A DNA stretch of 64,000 nt. Origin: Gemmatimonadota bacterium. GTDB taxonomy: Bacteria > Gemmatimonadota > Gemmatimonadetes > Longimicrobiales > Gaopeijiaceae. A model generated the notes under the pieces. That model saw only the letters and a program-made list of their open reading frames with translations. It had not been told where the DNA came from and did no database searches. Below are positions 18,959 to 28,211 of this stretch, piece after piece. How positions within the stretch are numbered: position 1 is the first letter of the stretch; every line of letters starts with the position of its first letter. The translations under genes were made by a program, and so were the position numbers. The DNA lies in the NCBI GenBank assembly GCA_003248075.1, contig QJYK01000128.1, positions 47,488 to 111,487 on the forward strand, in the 5' to 3' direction.

Positions 18959-20005
18959 ATGAACGACTGGGCCGCGGTGGCGCGAGCCTGGGTTCCCCCC
19001 CCTGGGTGGCGGTCGATCCAGGTGGTCGACGCCCACGCCGCGGGTGAGCCGCTCAGGGTGGTGCTGTCCGGGTTCGAGGACCTCCGGGGAAGTACCGTCC
19101 CCATGCTGCGGCGTGACGCGCGCAACCGCTTCGACGGACTTCGCCGATCGCTGATGTGGGAGCCCCGCGGGCACGCCGACATGTACGGCTGCGTGGTGGT
19201 CCCGCCGGTCACCCCGGACGGAGACTTCGGTGTCCTCTTCACGCACAACGAGGGCTTCAGCACCATGTGCGGCCACGGAATCATCGGGGTGTCCGCCGTG
19301 GTCGAGCGGCTCGGGCTCGTCGAGGGGGTATCCGAGACGCGCCCGCTCCGCATCGACACGCCCGCAGGGCGCGTCGAGGCCCGGGTGCACGCTTCGGCGG
19401 ACGCGCCCTCCCGTGTGTCCTTCGTCAACGTCGGGTCTTACGTAGACGTCCTCGACCGGGAAGTCGAGGTCCGCGGCGTGGGACGGGTCCGGTACGACGT
19501 CGCCTTCGGAGGCGCCTTCTACGCCTTCGTCGACGCGCCGGACCTGGGACTCCGTCTGGTCCCGGACGAGTTCGCGCGTATCGTCGAGCTCGGTCGGACC
19601 ATCAAGGACGCCGTGCGGGCCCGTGCCGAGCCCCGGCATCCCCTCGAGCCCGACCTGGGGTTTCTGTACGGGACGATCTTCGTCGGACCGCCCGAGAACC
19701 CGTCGCACCACTCTCGCAACGTCTGCGTATTCGCCGACGGCGAGGTCGACCGCAGCCCGACGGGAACGGGCGTGAGCGCCCGACTCGCGCTGCACCACGC
19801 GCGTGGCGAGCTGGAGGCGGGCGAAGAGATCACGGTCGAGTCGATCGTGGGCACCACCTTCGGGGGCAGGATCCTGGCAACCACTACCGTGGGTCCCCAC
19901 GCCGGCGTCGTTCCGGAAGTCTCGGGAACCGCCCACGTGATCGGACGGGGTGAGCACTGGCTCGACCCCGCCGATCCGCTGCGGGAGGGCTTCCTGCTCC
20001 GCTGA
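18959..20005 (+). CDS. Trans-3-hydroxy-L-proline dehydratase (proline racemase family)
   Basis: 348 residues. ATG 18959 chosen for an ideal AAGGAGG 6 bases upstream; the frame is open further but unsupported. Proline-racemase fold with the first catalytic cysteine C104 in TMCGHGIIG. The second catalytic position, Cys in racemases and epimerases (DRSPCGTG), is Thr here (T268, DRSPTGTG). That Cys/Thr pair is the known signature of trans-3-hydroxy-L-proline dehydratase, which forms pyrroline-2-carboxylate on the way to proline. Cytosolic. It fits hydroxyproline salvage alongside the many proline-directed peptidases here. Confidence 0.87.
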   Translation: MNDWAAVARAWVPPPGWRSIQVVDAHAAGEPLRVVLSGFEDLRGSTVPMLRRDARNRFDGLRRSLMWEPRGHADMYGCVVVPPVTPDGDFGVLFTHNEGFSTMCGHGIIGVSAVVERLGLVEGVSETRPLRIDTPAGRVEARVHASADAPSRVSFVNVGSYVDVLDREVEVRGVGRVRYDVAFGGAFYAFVDAPDLGLRLVPDEFARIVELGRTIKDAVRARAEPRHPLEPDLGFLYGTIFVGPPENPSHHSRNVCVFADGEVDRSPTGTGVSARLALHHARGELEAGEEITVESIVGTTFGGRILATTTVGPHAGVVPEVSGTAHVIGRGEHWLDPADPLREGFLLR

Positions 20006-20009
20006 GTCC

Positions 20010-22670
20010 TCAGTCGGTGCGCAGCGCCCGGGCGGGATCGGTGCGCGCCGCTCGGGCGGCGGGCAGGGACGTCGTGGCCAGCGTGACCCCTAGCACGACC
20101 AGGACGGTGGCCGCGTACGTAGCGGCGTCCGTCGGCGCTACACCGAAGAGCAGCCCCTCGATCAGCCGCGAAAGCACGAGCGCTGCGACCAGTCCGGCGG
20201 CGGCTCCGACGATCGACAGGCGAAGGGAGCGTCCCAGCACCCGCCCGAGCACGAGGGCCGAGGCCGCGCCCAGCGCCATGCGGACGCCGATCTCGCGACG
20301 CTCCCTCGCCACCGAGTAGCTGACGAGTCCATGGAGGCCGACCACGCAAAGCAACAGGGCGAGCGTCCCGAAGCCGCCCACGAGCATCATGGCGAACGTG
20401 CGCGCCGCCGTGTTCTCCCGGAACGAGCCCTGCACGGTCCCGATCGACAGCGGAGGTAGGTCGGGGTCGACGTCGCGCAGTGCGCCACGCAGGGCCGTGC
20501 GCAGCGAGGCGGGATCCGTGCCGGGCGCGGCCCTGGCGACCACCGTCGACCATGTGAGCCAGGGCCAGGTACGCTGTGCGTACGGGATGAAGATGCCGGG
20601 CTGGGGCTCCACATCCGGGCTCTCCAGTCGCGTGTCCGCTACGACCCCGACGATCTCCAGCCACGGCGTCTCACCGACACGGAAGGCGATCCGGTGTCCC
20701 ACCGCTTCCTCGCCCGGAAAGTGCTTCCGGGCCAGCGACTCGTTGAGGATCACGACCGGAGGGCCGTTCGCGTCGTCACCGGGCTCGAAGGCGCGACCCG
20801 CGAGCACCTCCTGACCCAGCGCGTCGAAGTAGCCGGGCGACACGGCATGCAGCGTCTCGTCGTCCTCACGGCCCGACGCGTTCGAGGCGACGCGGCCCTC
20901 GATGGCGAAGCTGAACGTCATGCCGGATCGGTCGCCCGGTGGCTGGCTCGTCGTAGCGGCGGTGGCGACCCCGGGGATCGCCCGCACATGATCCAGGAGG
21001 CGCTCGTACAGCGCGACCTGTTCGGCGATGCCCGGGTAGCGGGGCCTGGGTAGGTCGACCTCCATCGTTGCCAGACCGCCGGGCTCGAATCCGGGGTCGA
21101 TGCCCTGGAGGGCGCGGAACGAACGCACGAAGAGGCCGGCGGCGACCAGGAGAACGACGGAGAGCGCCACCTGCGAGACCAGGAGGGCAGCCCTGAGGCG
21201 CACGTGCTCGGCGCGAGAAGCGTCGACCGCGGTACGCAGGGTCGATTGGAGGTCGGAGCGGGACAGACTGAGTGCCGGCGCGAGGCCGAAGACGAGCGAG
21301 GCGCCGAGCGTGACGGCTGCCGTGAACCCGAGCATGCGCACGTCGATCGCGGCGTGGGTGAGGAGCGGCACCTCGGCCGGCGCGCCCGCGACCAGCGCGC
21401 CGAGCAGCAGGGGCGCGAGGCCGAGCCCCACGAGCCCCCCGAGCGCGGCCAACAGGCCACTCTCGGTGAGAAGCTGGCGGACCAGGCGTCCCCGCCCGGC
21501 GCCGAGCGCACCGCGAACCGCCATCTCGCGCTGCCGGGTCACGGCGCGCGCGAGGAGCAGGTTCGCCAGGTTGCCGCACGCGATCAAGAGGACCACGAGC
21601 ACTCCGCCGAGGAGCACCTGGAGCAGCCCGGCCACGTTGCGCGTGAGGTCCTCGCGCAGGGGGACCACGCGTGCTCCCCAGCCGGTCATCTCGCTGGGAT
21701 GCTCGCCCGCGATGCGCCCCGCCAGGGCGGACATCTCGCGGCGGGCCGCTTCGAGGGTCACACTGGGTGCCAGCCGGCCCAGCACGAGGTAGTTGTGGCT
21801 CGTCCGGCTGGTCGGATCGAGCTCGTCGTCTGCCACCGGCACCCAGACGTCGACCTCGTCGTTGGGGAAGGCGAAGCTCGGGGGCATCACGCCGACCACC
21901 GTGTATGCCGCGTCGTTCAGCACCAGCGAGCGGCCGAGCGCGTCCGCACGGCCGCCCAGCCTGGCCTCCCAGAAGGAGTGGCTCACCACGGCGACCCGCG
22001 CGCCCGACGCATCCTCGGCACCCAGGGGCCGTCCGAGCGCCGGCGCGACGTCCAGCGCGCGCATGACCTCGGGCTGCATGCTCGCCAGTACGACGCGCTC
22101 GGCGTCCCCGTCCCCGGTGAGGGTCACAGGAAAGCCACTACCGTATGCGCCCAACAACGCGAACGACCGGGCGCCCCGCTGCCAATCCAGCACATTGCCC
22201 GCGGACACGGGGTTGCGGGTGGCCCCCTGGGGCGAGGTCTCGAACACCTGGACGAGTCGGTCGGCCGCCGGGTAGGGTAGGGGCGCGAGCAGAACGGTGT
22301 ACACCACGCTGAACATCGCGGTGGTGGCGCCGACGCCGAGCCCCAGGGTGGCCACCGCCATCGCCGCGAATCCGGGAGCGCGAGCAAGCGTGCGCAGCCC
22401 GTAGCGCAGGTCCTGCCGTAGCTCGCCGAGCGCCTCACGTCGCCGGTCGATCCGGTCGAGGCGGTCCAGCTCACGCCGTACCGCGTCCACGTCCCCGAGT
22501 CGGGTCCGGGCGGCCGCACGGGCGTCCTCCTCCGTCATTCCTCGTGCCAGATAGTCGCGGATGCGCATGTCCAGATGGAACCCGAGCTCGTCATCCCCTC
22601 CGGGCGCCTCGTCTTTTCCCGGTACGTGGGGCAGGCGCCTGCGGGGCCCGGACCCCGGCTCGCCGGTCAC
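20010..22670 (-). CDS. ADOP-family ABC-type permease 1 (FtsX/MacB-like, duplicated)
   Basis: 886 residues. I place the start at GTG 22670, whose GTGA overlaps the stop of the upstream PadR gene; the longer frame is antisense-like proline-rich sequence. An N-terminal soluble segment with ELGFHLDMRIRDYLARGMTEEDA is the permease-prefix domain. The rest has two MacB periplasmic core plus FtsX units: first TM at about MAVATLGLGVGATTAMFSVV, three further TMs mid-protein and four near the C-terminus, ending RAARTDPARALRTD. No ATPase gene is adjacent, as usual for acidobacterial duplicated orphan permeases. Substrate unknown. It converges with the dehydratase. Confidence 0.88.
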   Translation of the reverse strand: MTGEPGSGPRRRLPHVPGKDEAPGGDDELGFHLDMRIRDYLARGMTEEDARAAARTRLGDVDAVRRELDRLDRIDRRREALGELRQDLRYGLRTLARAPGFAAMAVATLGLGVGATTAMFSVVYTVLLAPLPYPAADRLVQVFETSPQGATRNPVSAGNVLDWQRGARSFALLGAYGSGFPVTLTGDGDAERVVLASMQPEVMRALDVAPALGRPLGAEDASGARVAVVSHSFWEARLGGRADALGRSLVLNDAAYTVVGVMPPSFAFPNDEVDVWVPVADDELDPTSRTSHNYLVLGRLAPSVTLEAARREMSALAGRIAGEHPSEMTGWGARVVPLREDLTRNVAGLLQVLLGGVLVVLLIACGNLANLLLARAVTRQREMAVRGALGAGRGRLVRQLLTESGLLAALGGLVGLGLAPLLLGALVAGAPAEVPLLTHAAIDVRMLGFTAAVTLGASLVFGLAPALSLSRSDLQSTLRTAVDASRAEHVRLRAALLVSQVALSVVLLVAAGLFVRSFRALQGIDPGFEPGGLATMEVDLPRPRYPGIAEQVALYERLLDHVRAIPGVATAATTSQPPGDRSGMTFSFAIEGRVASNASGREDDETLHAVSPGYFDALGQEVLAGRAFEPGDDANGPPVVILNESLARKHFPGEEAVGHRIAFRVGETPWLEIVGVVADTRLESPDVEPQPGIFIPYAQRTWPWLTWSTVVARAAPGTDPASLRTALRGALRDVDPDLPPLSIGTVQGSFRENTAARTFAMMLVGGFGTLALLLCVVGLHGLVSYSVARERREIGVRMALGAASALVLGRVLGRSLRLSIVGAAAGLVAALVLSRLIEGLLFGVAPTDAATYAATVLVVLGVTLATTSLPAARAARTDPARALRTD

Positions 22671-23023
22671 GAAACCCTTCGGTCGGAAACGGTCGGGGCC
22701 GACAGCGCCTGGGCCACGATCGCCACGGTGCGGTTCCATCCATCCGTCTTGTCCCGTAGACCGCGCCGGCCGCGGGGCGTCAGGCGGTAGAAGCGGGCGC
22801 GGCGGTTGTTCTCGGAGATCCCCCACTCGGAGTCTACCCACCCTTTGGCCGCGAGTCGCCGCAGCGCCGGGTAGAGGGACCCTTCCTCAACCCTCAGCGC
22901 GTCGTCGGTGGCGTCCTCGATCCAACGTGCGATCCCGTACCCGTGGCACTCACCGCCGCTCAGGCCGCGAAGTATGAGCAGCTCCAGGGTCCCCTGAAGC
23001 AGCCCCCGGTCATCGTGGAGCAT
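22667..23023 (-). CDS. PadR-family transcriptional regulator 1
   Basis: 118-residue winged-helix repressor with the PadR pattern: LLQGTLELLILRGL, HGYGIARWI, EEGSLYPALRRLAAKGWV and RRARFYRLTPRGRRGL. CGGAGGT lies upstream of the ATG. Its stop codon overlaps the GTG of the downstream permease (GTGA), so regulator and permease form a two-gene operon. Probably autoregulatory as in other PadR-permease pairs; I did not find a clean palindrome in the 92-base upstream gap. Confidence 0.93.
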   Translation of the reverse strand: MLHDDRGLLQGTLELLILRGLSGGECHGYGIARWIEDATDDALRVEEGSLYPALRRLAAKGWVDSEWGISENNRRARFYRLTPRGRRGLRDKTDGWNRTVAIVAQALSAPTVSDRRVS

Positions 23024-23115
23024 CGTCTGACCTCCGTGAAGCGTCCGTCGCCCTCACTCCCATAGACATGCAAAGGGAACGAGAGGTTGGAAGGCCGTCC
23101 GCGAGGCCGACCGCG

Positions 23116-24954
23116 TCAGCGCGCGTCCCGACTCCAGCGCAGCGCCCCGGTGGGGTCGGCGACGCGCATCTGGAACGCCCACCCCCCGTCCAGGTCGGCG
23201 ACCTTCAGCAGGACCCGGTTCCAGCCGGAACGCAGGTGAACAGGAACGGACAGATCGTCCACGACCGCGATATGGCGGCCCTGGCGCTCCGACACGCGCG
23301 CGCCGTCCACCCAGAGCACGTGGGCGTCGTCCGCGCCGAGCAGCAACACCACGTCTCTCTCGGCCGGGGACCACAGGAAGGTCTGCGCGTACGCTGCCAC
23401 CCAGTCGTTGGGCGTGAAGTGGGGGTTCAGACGCAGGTAGCCGTCGTCCGGACCGTCCACGGCGATCCAGGCTATTGTCTGTCCATCGGGTCCCACGTAG
23501 TGCGCGCCGAGGTCGGGATCACGCTCCGGTCCATACACGCTGTCCACCGCGGCGGAGTACTCGGTACCGATCCGCTGCGGGTTGGGGAAAGGCCCGACCA
23601 CGTTCCAGAGCCGCGCGAACCGCCGCACGGGGCGGGCTTCGACGGCGGCCGGTAGGTCCGGTCCGTCCCACGAGAGCGGCATCGTCCCCTGGAGCGCCAA
23701 GGTATCGAGCACGACGGGAGCCAGAACCTCGAGGGGCTCCGAGGCGCGTAGCTCGATCACACGGGTCGATCCCTGGCCCGCCCGCGCTCGGACCGCCCCT
23801 CCCGAGGGGCCGCCGCGCGGGTACGCGAGCAACTCGTAAACGTCGGGACGAGGGACGGGCACATCGAGAGTCCAACCGTCCCCGACCCGTCGTGCCAATG
23901 GAGGCGCGTCCAGCGCCCCCGATGGAATCTTGCGGTCGAGCACCCGCCGCGCGTCGGCCTCGGGCAGGGGGGCCAGCGGGCGATGTGGCTCCGTCTGGTA
24001 CCAGTACGCCACGGTAGCGTAGTCGGCCACTTCCTCATTCGCGTGGCCGTGCTCGAGGTCGACCCGGATCGAGTCGTGAAACGGGACCGGATCGGGAAGG
24101 TGCCAACGGTACGCCGCGATTCGCGCGCGCCCCTCGTCCTTGACGACGAGGCCATGGTAGGGGGCCGCGAACTCGCCCTGGTCGAAATACCAGCCCGCGT
24201 TGAAATAGTCCTCGGTGCCCGTGCCCTGCCCGCGGAAGCTCCCGTCCACGAAGTAACGCTCGTCCCCCTCCAGGAACGCGAGCGTGCCGTCGTGACTCTC
24301 CGCGTTCAGGCTCAGACCCACGAAGTGGCCGGCGCCCGCGGCATCCAGGACGACGTGCGGCTCCGGGCTCGTCGTGCGGGCGTCGCGCCGCCAGGTGGCG
24401 TGGAACGTCGCCAGCGGCCGGGGGAGCCGGGTCGCGGTCTCGACGTCCGCGTTGACGTAGAAGGCGTCCACGACGCGGCCCGTGCCGTTGCGTGCGACGA
24501 TGCGCGCATGCCGGCGGAACGGCATGGGGAGATACGTGAAGAAGCCGCCGCTCGACACCCCCATGGGCAGCGACGCGTAGTGGCGCCGGTCGAAGCCGTT
24601 TCCGAAGAAGTCGCCCAGCGGGGTACGCACGGACGGCTCCGTCTCGTCGTCCCAATACATCTCCAGCGCGATGCGCCGCAGGTAGTGGGGGTCGCGGCTG
24701 GCGACCGTGAGCCACAGCCGCCGGATCACACCGGGCCCGTCGAGGTCGAGCAGGACGACCGAGTCGCCGGCCGCGACCTCGTGTCGGTCGCGGTTGCCAC
24801 CGGTGGTGTCGTAGGAGGACACGTGGACGTAGTCGCTGGTCGGCGCCCGGAACCATGGGTCCCACGAGGCGGAGGTCGGCGGATCCGCGCCGCACCCGGC
24901 GAGAAGAAGGGCGCTCGGAAGCACGGCTGCGGCCAACGGTCGGAACGGTCTCAT
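23116..24954 (-). CDS. GH172 (DUF2961) lipoprotein
   Basis: 612 residues from ATG 24954, beginning a lipoprotein signal with LLLAGC; a GTG 7 codons earlier is also open. Hallmarks of the DUF2961 family, now glycoside hydrolase family 172, are visible: GPGVIRRLWLTV, LGDFFGNGF, GTGTEDYFNAGWYF with the conserved acidic pair, and EFAAPYHG. Known members act on alpha-D-fructofuranosides or alpha-D-arabinofuranosides, so a role in furanoside-containing glycan degradation at the cell surface is likely. A C-terminal beta domain follows (GWNRVLLKVADLDGGW). It diverges from PadR regulator 2. Confidence 0.88.
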   Translation of the reverse strand: MRPFRPLAAAVLPSALLLAGCGADPPTSASWDPWFRAPTSDYVHVSSYDTTGGNRDRHEVAAGDSVVLLDLDGPGVIRRLWLTVASRDPHYLRRIALEMYWDDETEPSVRTPLGDFFGNGFDRRHYASLPMGVSSGGFFTYLPMPFRRHARIVARNGTGRVVDAFYVNADVETATRLPRPLATFHATWRRDARTTSPEPHVVLDAAGAGHFVGLSLNAESHDGTLAFLEGDERYFVDGSFRGQGTGTEDYFNAGWYFDQGEFAAPYHGLVVKDEGRARIAAYRWHLPDPVPFHDSIRVDLEHGHANEEVADYATVAYWYQTEPHRPLAPLPEADARRVLDRKIPSGALDAPPLARRVGDGWTLDVPVPRPDVYELLAYPRGGPSGGAVRARAGQGSTRVIELRASEPLEVLAPVVLDTLALQGTMPLSWDGPDLPAAVEARPVRRFARLWNVVGPFPNPQRIGTEYSAAVDSVYGPERDPDLGAHYVGPDGQTIAWIAVDGPDDGYLRLNPHFTPNDWVAAYAQTFLWSPAERDVVLLLGADDAHVLWVDGARVSERQGRHIAVVDDLSVPVHLRSGWNRVLLKVADLDGGWAFQMRVADPTGALRWSRDAR

Positions 24955-25068
24955 GCGCCCAGAGTAGCGGACCACCAGCGCGGCCGCATTGGAAGGTCTG
25001 GAGCAGCGGGCCTTGCTGCGTTACTATGTGTCTTGAGCGTATACTCCTGATGCGAATAGGAGGGGCGG

Positions 25069-25440
25069 ATGTCGCAGGAACGGAAACGGGCCGATCCCCT
25101 CCACCTGTTGCCCCTGACCCCGGTCGCCTTCGAGATCCTGCTCGCGCTTACCACGGGTGAGCGACACGGCTACGCGATCATGCGCGCCGTGGAGGAGCGC
25201 ACCGAAGGGCGCACGAGCCTGCACGCCGGCACCCTGTACCGCGCCCTGGCCCGCCTGCTGGAGGGGGGGCTCCTCGAGGAGCGCGACGAGCGCCCCCAGG
25301 CGGGGTCCGACGAACGCAGGCGGTACTACGCGCTTACCGATCTGGGCCGGGCGGTGGCGGCCGCGGAGGCGCGCCGGCTGGAAAGCCAGGTGGGTGCGGC
25401 CCGGGACCACGGGCTGCTGGAGGGGATGGGGGGAGCGTGA
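25069..25440 (+). CDS. PadR-family transcriptional regulator 2
   Basis: 123-residue winged-helix regulator: LLPLTPVAFEILLAL, RHGYAIMRAVEERT, LHAGTLYRALARLLEGGLL and RRYYALTDLGRAV are PadR features. The ATG has AGGAGG 7 bases upstream. A TATACT hexamer at 25040-25045 could be its -10 box but has no good -35. The stop overlaps the permease start (GTGA), giving a coupled regulator-permease operon that diverges from the GH172 gene. Confidence 0.93.
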   Translation: MSQERKRADPLHLLPLTPVAFEILLALTTGERHGYAIMRAVEERTEGRTSLHAGTLYRALARLLEGGLLEERDERPQAGSDERRRYYALTDLGRAVAAAEARRLESQVGAARDHGLLEGMGGA

Positions 25441-28190
25441 GCGGGCATCGGCGCCGGACTGTGGCCGAAGCCCTCTATCGGGTCCTGCTGCTCTGCTATC
25501 CGAGAGACTTCAGGGGCCGGCACGGCCGGGAGATGATCCTCCTCTTTCTCGAGCGAGAGCGGGACGCCGCGGCTCGTGGGAAGCGGATCACGTGCTGGTG
25601 GGGGGCATCCGTCGACGCTGTGCGCAACGGTGTGGGCGAGCGGCTCGATGCGGTGGGAAGGCGGCTCAGGGGTGCGGGCTCGGAAGGGCTCGACCGTGAC
25701 GGCGAACGGATCGGAGGGGGGGGTATGGACGCGCTGGCCAGGGATGCCGCATACGCAATACGGTCGCTCGCCAAGAGCCCGGGCTTCGCCGCGGTGGCGG
25801 TGTTGACGATCGGGCTGGGGATCGGGGCGAACACGGCGATCTTCAGCGTCGTGCGCGCCGTGCTGCTGGCGCCGCTGCCCTACGACGAGCCCGGCGAGCT
25901 TTTCGTCGCCTGGGGGCAGATGCGCAACCGGGGCGTCCTCACCTTCCCGACCTCTCCGCCCGACTTCAAGGACTACCAGGATCAGGCGGACCTGGTGGAG
26001 GAGATGGGGGCCGTGTTCACCTTCCAGGCGCCCCTCACCGGAGACGGGGAGCCCGAGCAGGTGGAAGTGGGATTCGTGACCCCGAACTTCTTCCGCATGT
26101 TGGGGATCACCCCAATCCTCGGACGGGACTTCGTGTCTTCGGACGGGACTCCGAACGAGGCCGGGGTGCAGCCCGGCTCGCCGGGCTCGCTTCCCACGAT
26201 GGTGATCCTGAGCCACGCGCTCTGGCAGCAGCGCTGGGGCGGGGACCCGGGGGTGGTGGGGCGCACGATCGAGCTCCAGGGACCGGCCGAGATCGTCGGC
26301 GTTCTCCCTGCGGGCTTCGAGCTCCTCATGCCGGCCGCGGCGGCGCTCGCCAGCGCGCCCGATCTGTGGACCGCGATGCGTGTGGACTTCGTGAACAGCC
26401 CACGGAACAACGTCTTCCTGCGTCCGGTCGGTCGCCTGCGCGAGGGGGTCACGCTGGAGCAGGCCCAGGCGCAGGTGGACCGCATCGCGGTGTCCCTTGC
26501 CAGTGAGGATCCGGTCAAGACGAGCGCCGGATACGCAGTGCGGCTCGCCCCGCTTCAGTCGGAGCTGACGGCCGACGTGCGCCCGGTGATCCTCGCCCTC
26601 TTCGGTGCGGTGGTCTTCGTCCTGCTCATCGCGTGCGCGAACGTCTCGAACCTCCTGCTCGTGCGGGCTGCGGGCCGGCGCCGCGAGCTCGCCGTGCGGG
26701 CAGCGTTGGGTGGAAGCCGGACGCGTATCGTGCGCCAGCTGCTGATGGAGAGCGGGATCGTGGCGGGAATGGGCGCCCTGGTGGGTGTGGTCCTGGCGAT
26801 GCTCGGCGTGCGTGCCCTCCTGGCACTGCGGCCGGACGATCTCCCGCGCATCGCCAACGTGGGCATCGACGGACCGGTGCTGGGGTTCGCCATCGCCGCC
26901 GCCGCCGGGGCAGCGTTGCTCTTCGGCCTCCTTCCCTCTCTGCAAGCCTCACGCGTGGACCTCGCGGACTCGCTCAACGAACGCGGGCAGGCAGGGTCGG
27001 GTACCGGTCGCGCGCTCCTCCGCAACGCCGTCGTCGTCGGAGAGGTGGCGTTGTCCCTGGTGCTTCTGATCGGCGCCGGGTTGATGATGCGGAGCTTCGT
27101 GGAGCTGAGCCGGGTCGAACCGGGGTACGATCCGGACGACCTGGTGACGTTCGAGGTCGCGATTCCGTTCAACCGCTACCCCCAACCGTCTGCGCGCTCG
27201 GAGTTGGCTGCGGCGCTGCGGCTGCGGATGGAGGCGATTCCGGGGGTGGTCTCCGCCGGCGCGGCGTTTCCGATGCCCCTGAGCGGCCGGGTCTTCAATG
27301 GCCGCTACGGCGGAGAAGAGGCCCGGGTGAACCCAGAGGCGTTCCGGCAGGCCGGCTATCGAGGAGTGCTCCCGGGATACTTCGAGGCGATGGGGACCCG
27401 CCTTCTGGCGGGCCGCGTCTTCACGGAGGCCGACTTCGTCGACAGCGCCGCTGTGGTCCTGGTGGACGAAAAGCTCGCTCGCACCCTGTGGCCCTCCGAA
27501 TCCGCCGTGGGCAAGCGCTTCCTCGTGCGTGCCACGTCCCAGGAGCCGGAGGAGGTCGAGGTGATCGGCGTCGTGGAGCACCAGCGCCACGAGTCCCTGG
27601 CGGCGGAGGGCATGGAGACCGTGTTCTTCACCGATCGGTACCTGGGCGGCTTTGCCACCACCTGGGCCGTACGGGCGGGGGTCGATCCGCTGACGCTCCT
27701 ACCCGCGATCCGCTCTGCCGTCGGCGCTGTCGACGCCGAGCTCCCCGTCGCCGACGTGCGCACCATGCGCGACCGCGTGGATGAAGCGATGGGACCGACG
27801 CGCTTCGCGCTCACGCTGATCGGCGTGTTCGGGGCCATCGCGATGTTGCTCGCCACCGTCGGACTCTACGGGGTCCTGGCCTCGGTGGTTCGTCAGAGGA
27901 CGCCGGAGATCGGCGTCAGGATGGCGTTCGGAGCCGAGTCACGCGCCATTCTGCGCCTCGTCGTCCGCCAGGGGCTGGGGCTCGCGGGGCTGGGGATCGC
28001 TGTGGGCCTGGTTGCCGCGCTCCTTCTGACCGGCGTCATCGAGTCGATGCTGGTGGGCGTACGGCCCACCGATCCTGTGACGTTCGCCGCGATCGGCGCG
28101 GGCTTCGTGCTCGTGTCGCTGCTCGCGTGTTGGATACCGGCTCGAAGGGCAGCCCGCGTCGATCCCGTGGTGGCCCTGCGGGAGGAGTGA
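25437..28190 (+). CDS. ADOP-family ABC-type permease 2
   Basis: 917 residues, GTG start overlapping the PadR stop by 4 bases. An N-terminal cytoplasmic prefix (LLLCYPRDFRGRHGREM, about residues 15-60) is followed by two MacB/FtsX units: first TM at about FAAVAVLTIGLGIGANTAIFSVV, mid TMs around VVFVLLIACANVSNLLL, and C-terminal TMs ending in RAARVDPVVALREE. There is no adjacent ATPase. Function of this orphan permease family is not established; MacB relatives export peptides, lipoproteins or toxins using periplasmic movement rather than a channel. Its partner regulator suggests ligand-induced expression. Confidence 0.9.
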   Translation: MSGHRRRTVAEALYRVLLLCYPRDFRGRHGREMILLFLERERDAAARGKRITCWWGASVDAVRNGVGERLDAVGRRLRGAGSEGLDRDGERIGGGGMDALARDAAYAIRSLAKSPGFAAVAVLTIGLGIGANTAIFSVVRAVLLAPLPYDEPGELFVAWGQMRNRGVLTFPTSPPDFKDYQDQADLVEEMGAVFTFQAPLTGDGEPEQVEVGFVTPNFFRMLGITPILGRDFVSSDGTPNEAGVQPGSPGSLPTMVILSHALWQQRWGGDPGVVGRTIELQGPAEIVGVLPAGFELLMPAAAALASAPDLWTAMRVDFVNSPRNNVFLRPVGRLREGVTLEQAQAQVDRIAVSLASEDPVKTSAGYAVRLAPLQSELTADVRPVILALFGAVVFVLLIACANVSNLLLVRAAGRRRELAVRAALGGSRTRIVRQLLMESGIVAGMGALVGVVLAMLGVRALLALRPDDLPRIANVGIDGPVLGFAIAAAAGAALLFGLLPSLQASRVDLADSLNERGQAGSGTGRALLRNAVVVGEVALSLVLLIGAGLMMRSFVELSRVEPGYDPDDLVTFEVAIPFNRYPQPSARSELAAALRLRMEAIPGVVSAGAAFPMPLSGRVFNGRYGGEEARVNPEAFRQAGYRGVLPGYFEAMGTRLLAGRVFTEADFVDSAAVVLVDEKLARTLWPSESAVGKRFLVRATSQEPEEVEVIGVVEHQRHESLAAEGMETVFFTDRYLGGFATTWAVRAGVDPLTLLPAIRSAVGAVDAELPVADVRTMRDRVDEAMGPTRFALTLIGVFGAIAMLLATVGLYGVLASVVRQRTPEIGVRMAFGAESRAILRLVVRQGLGLAGLGIAVGLVAALLLTGVIESMLVGVRPTDPVTFAAIGAGFVLVSLLACWIPARRAARVDPVVALREE

Positions 28191-28211
28191 GGGAGCGGCC
28201 GCGAGGTTCGG

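Noticed and set aside
25021..25068. PadR operator upstream of PadR 2
   Set aside because: GAGCGTATACTC is only partly palindromic and the TATACT hexamer lacks a -35; not strong enough to list as a site.
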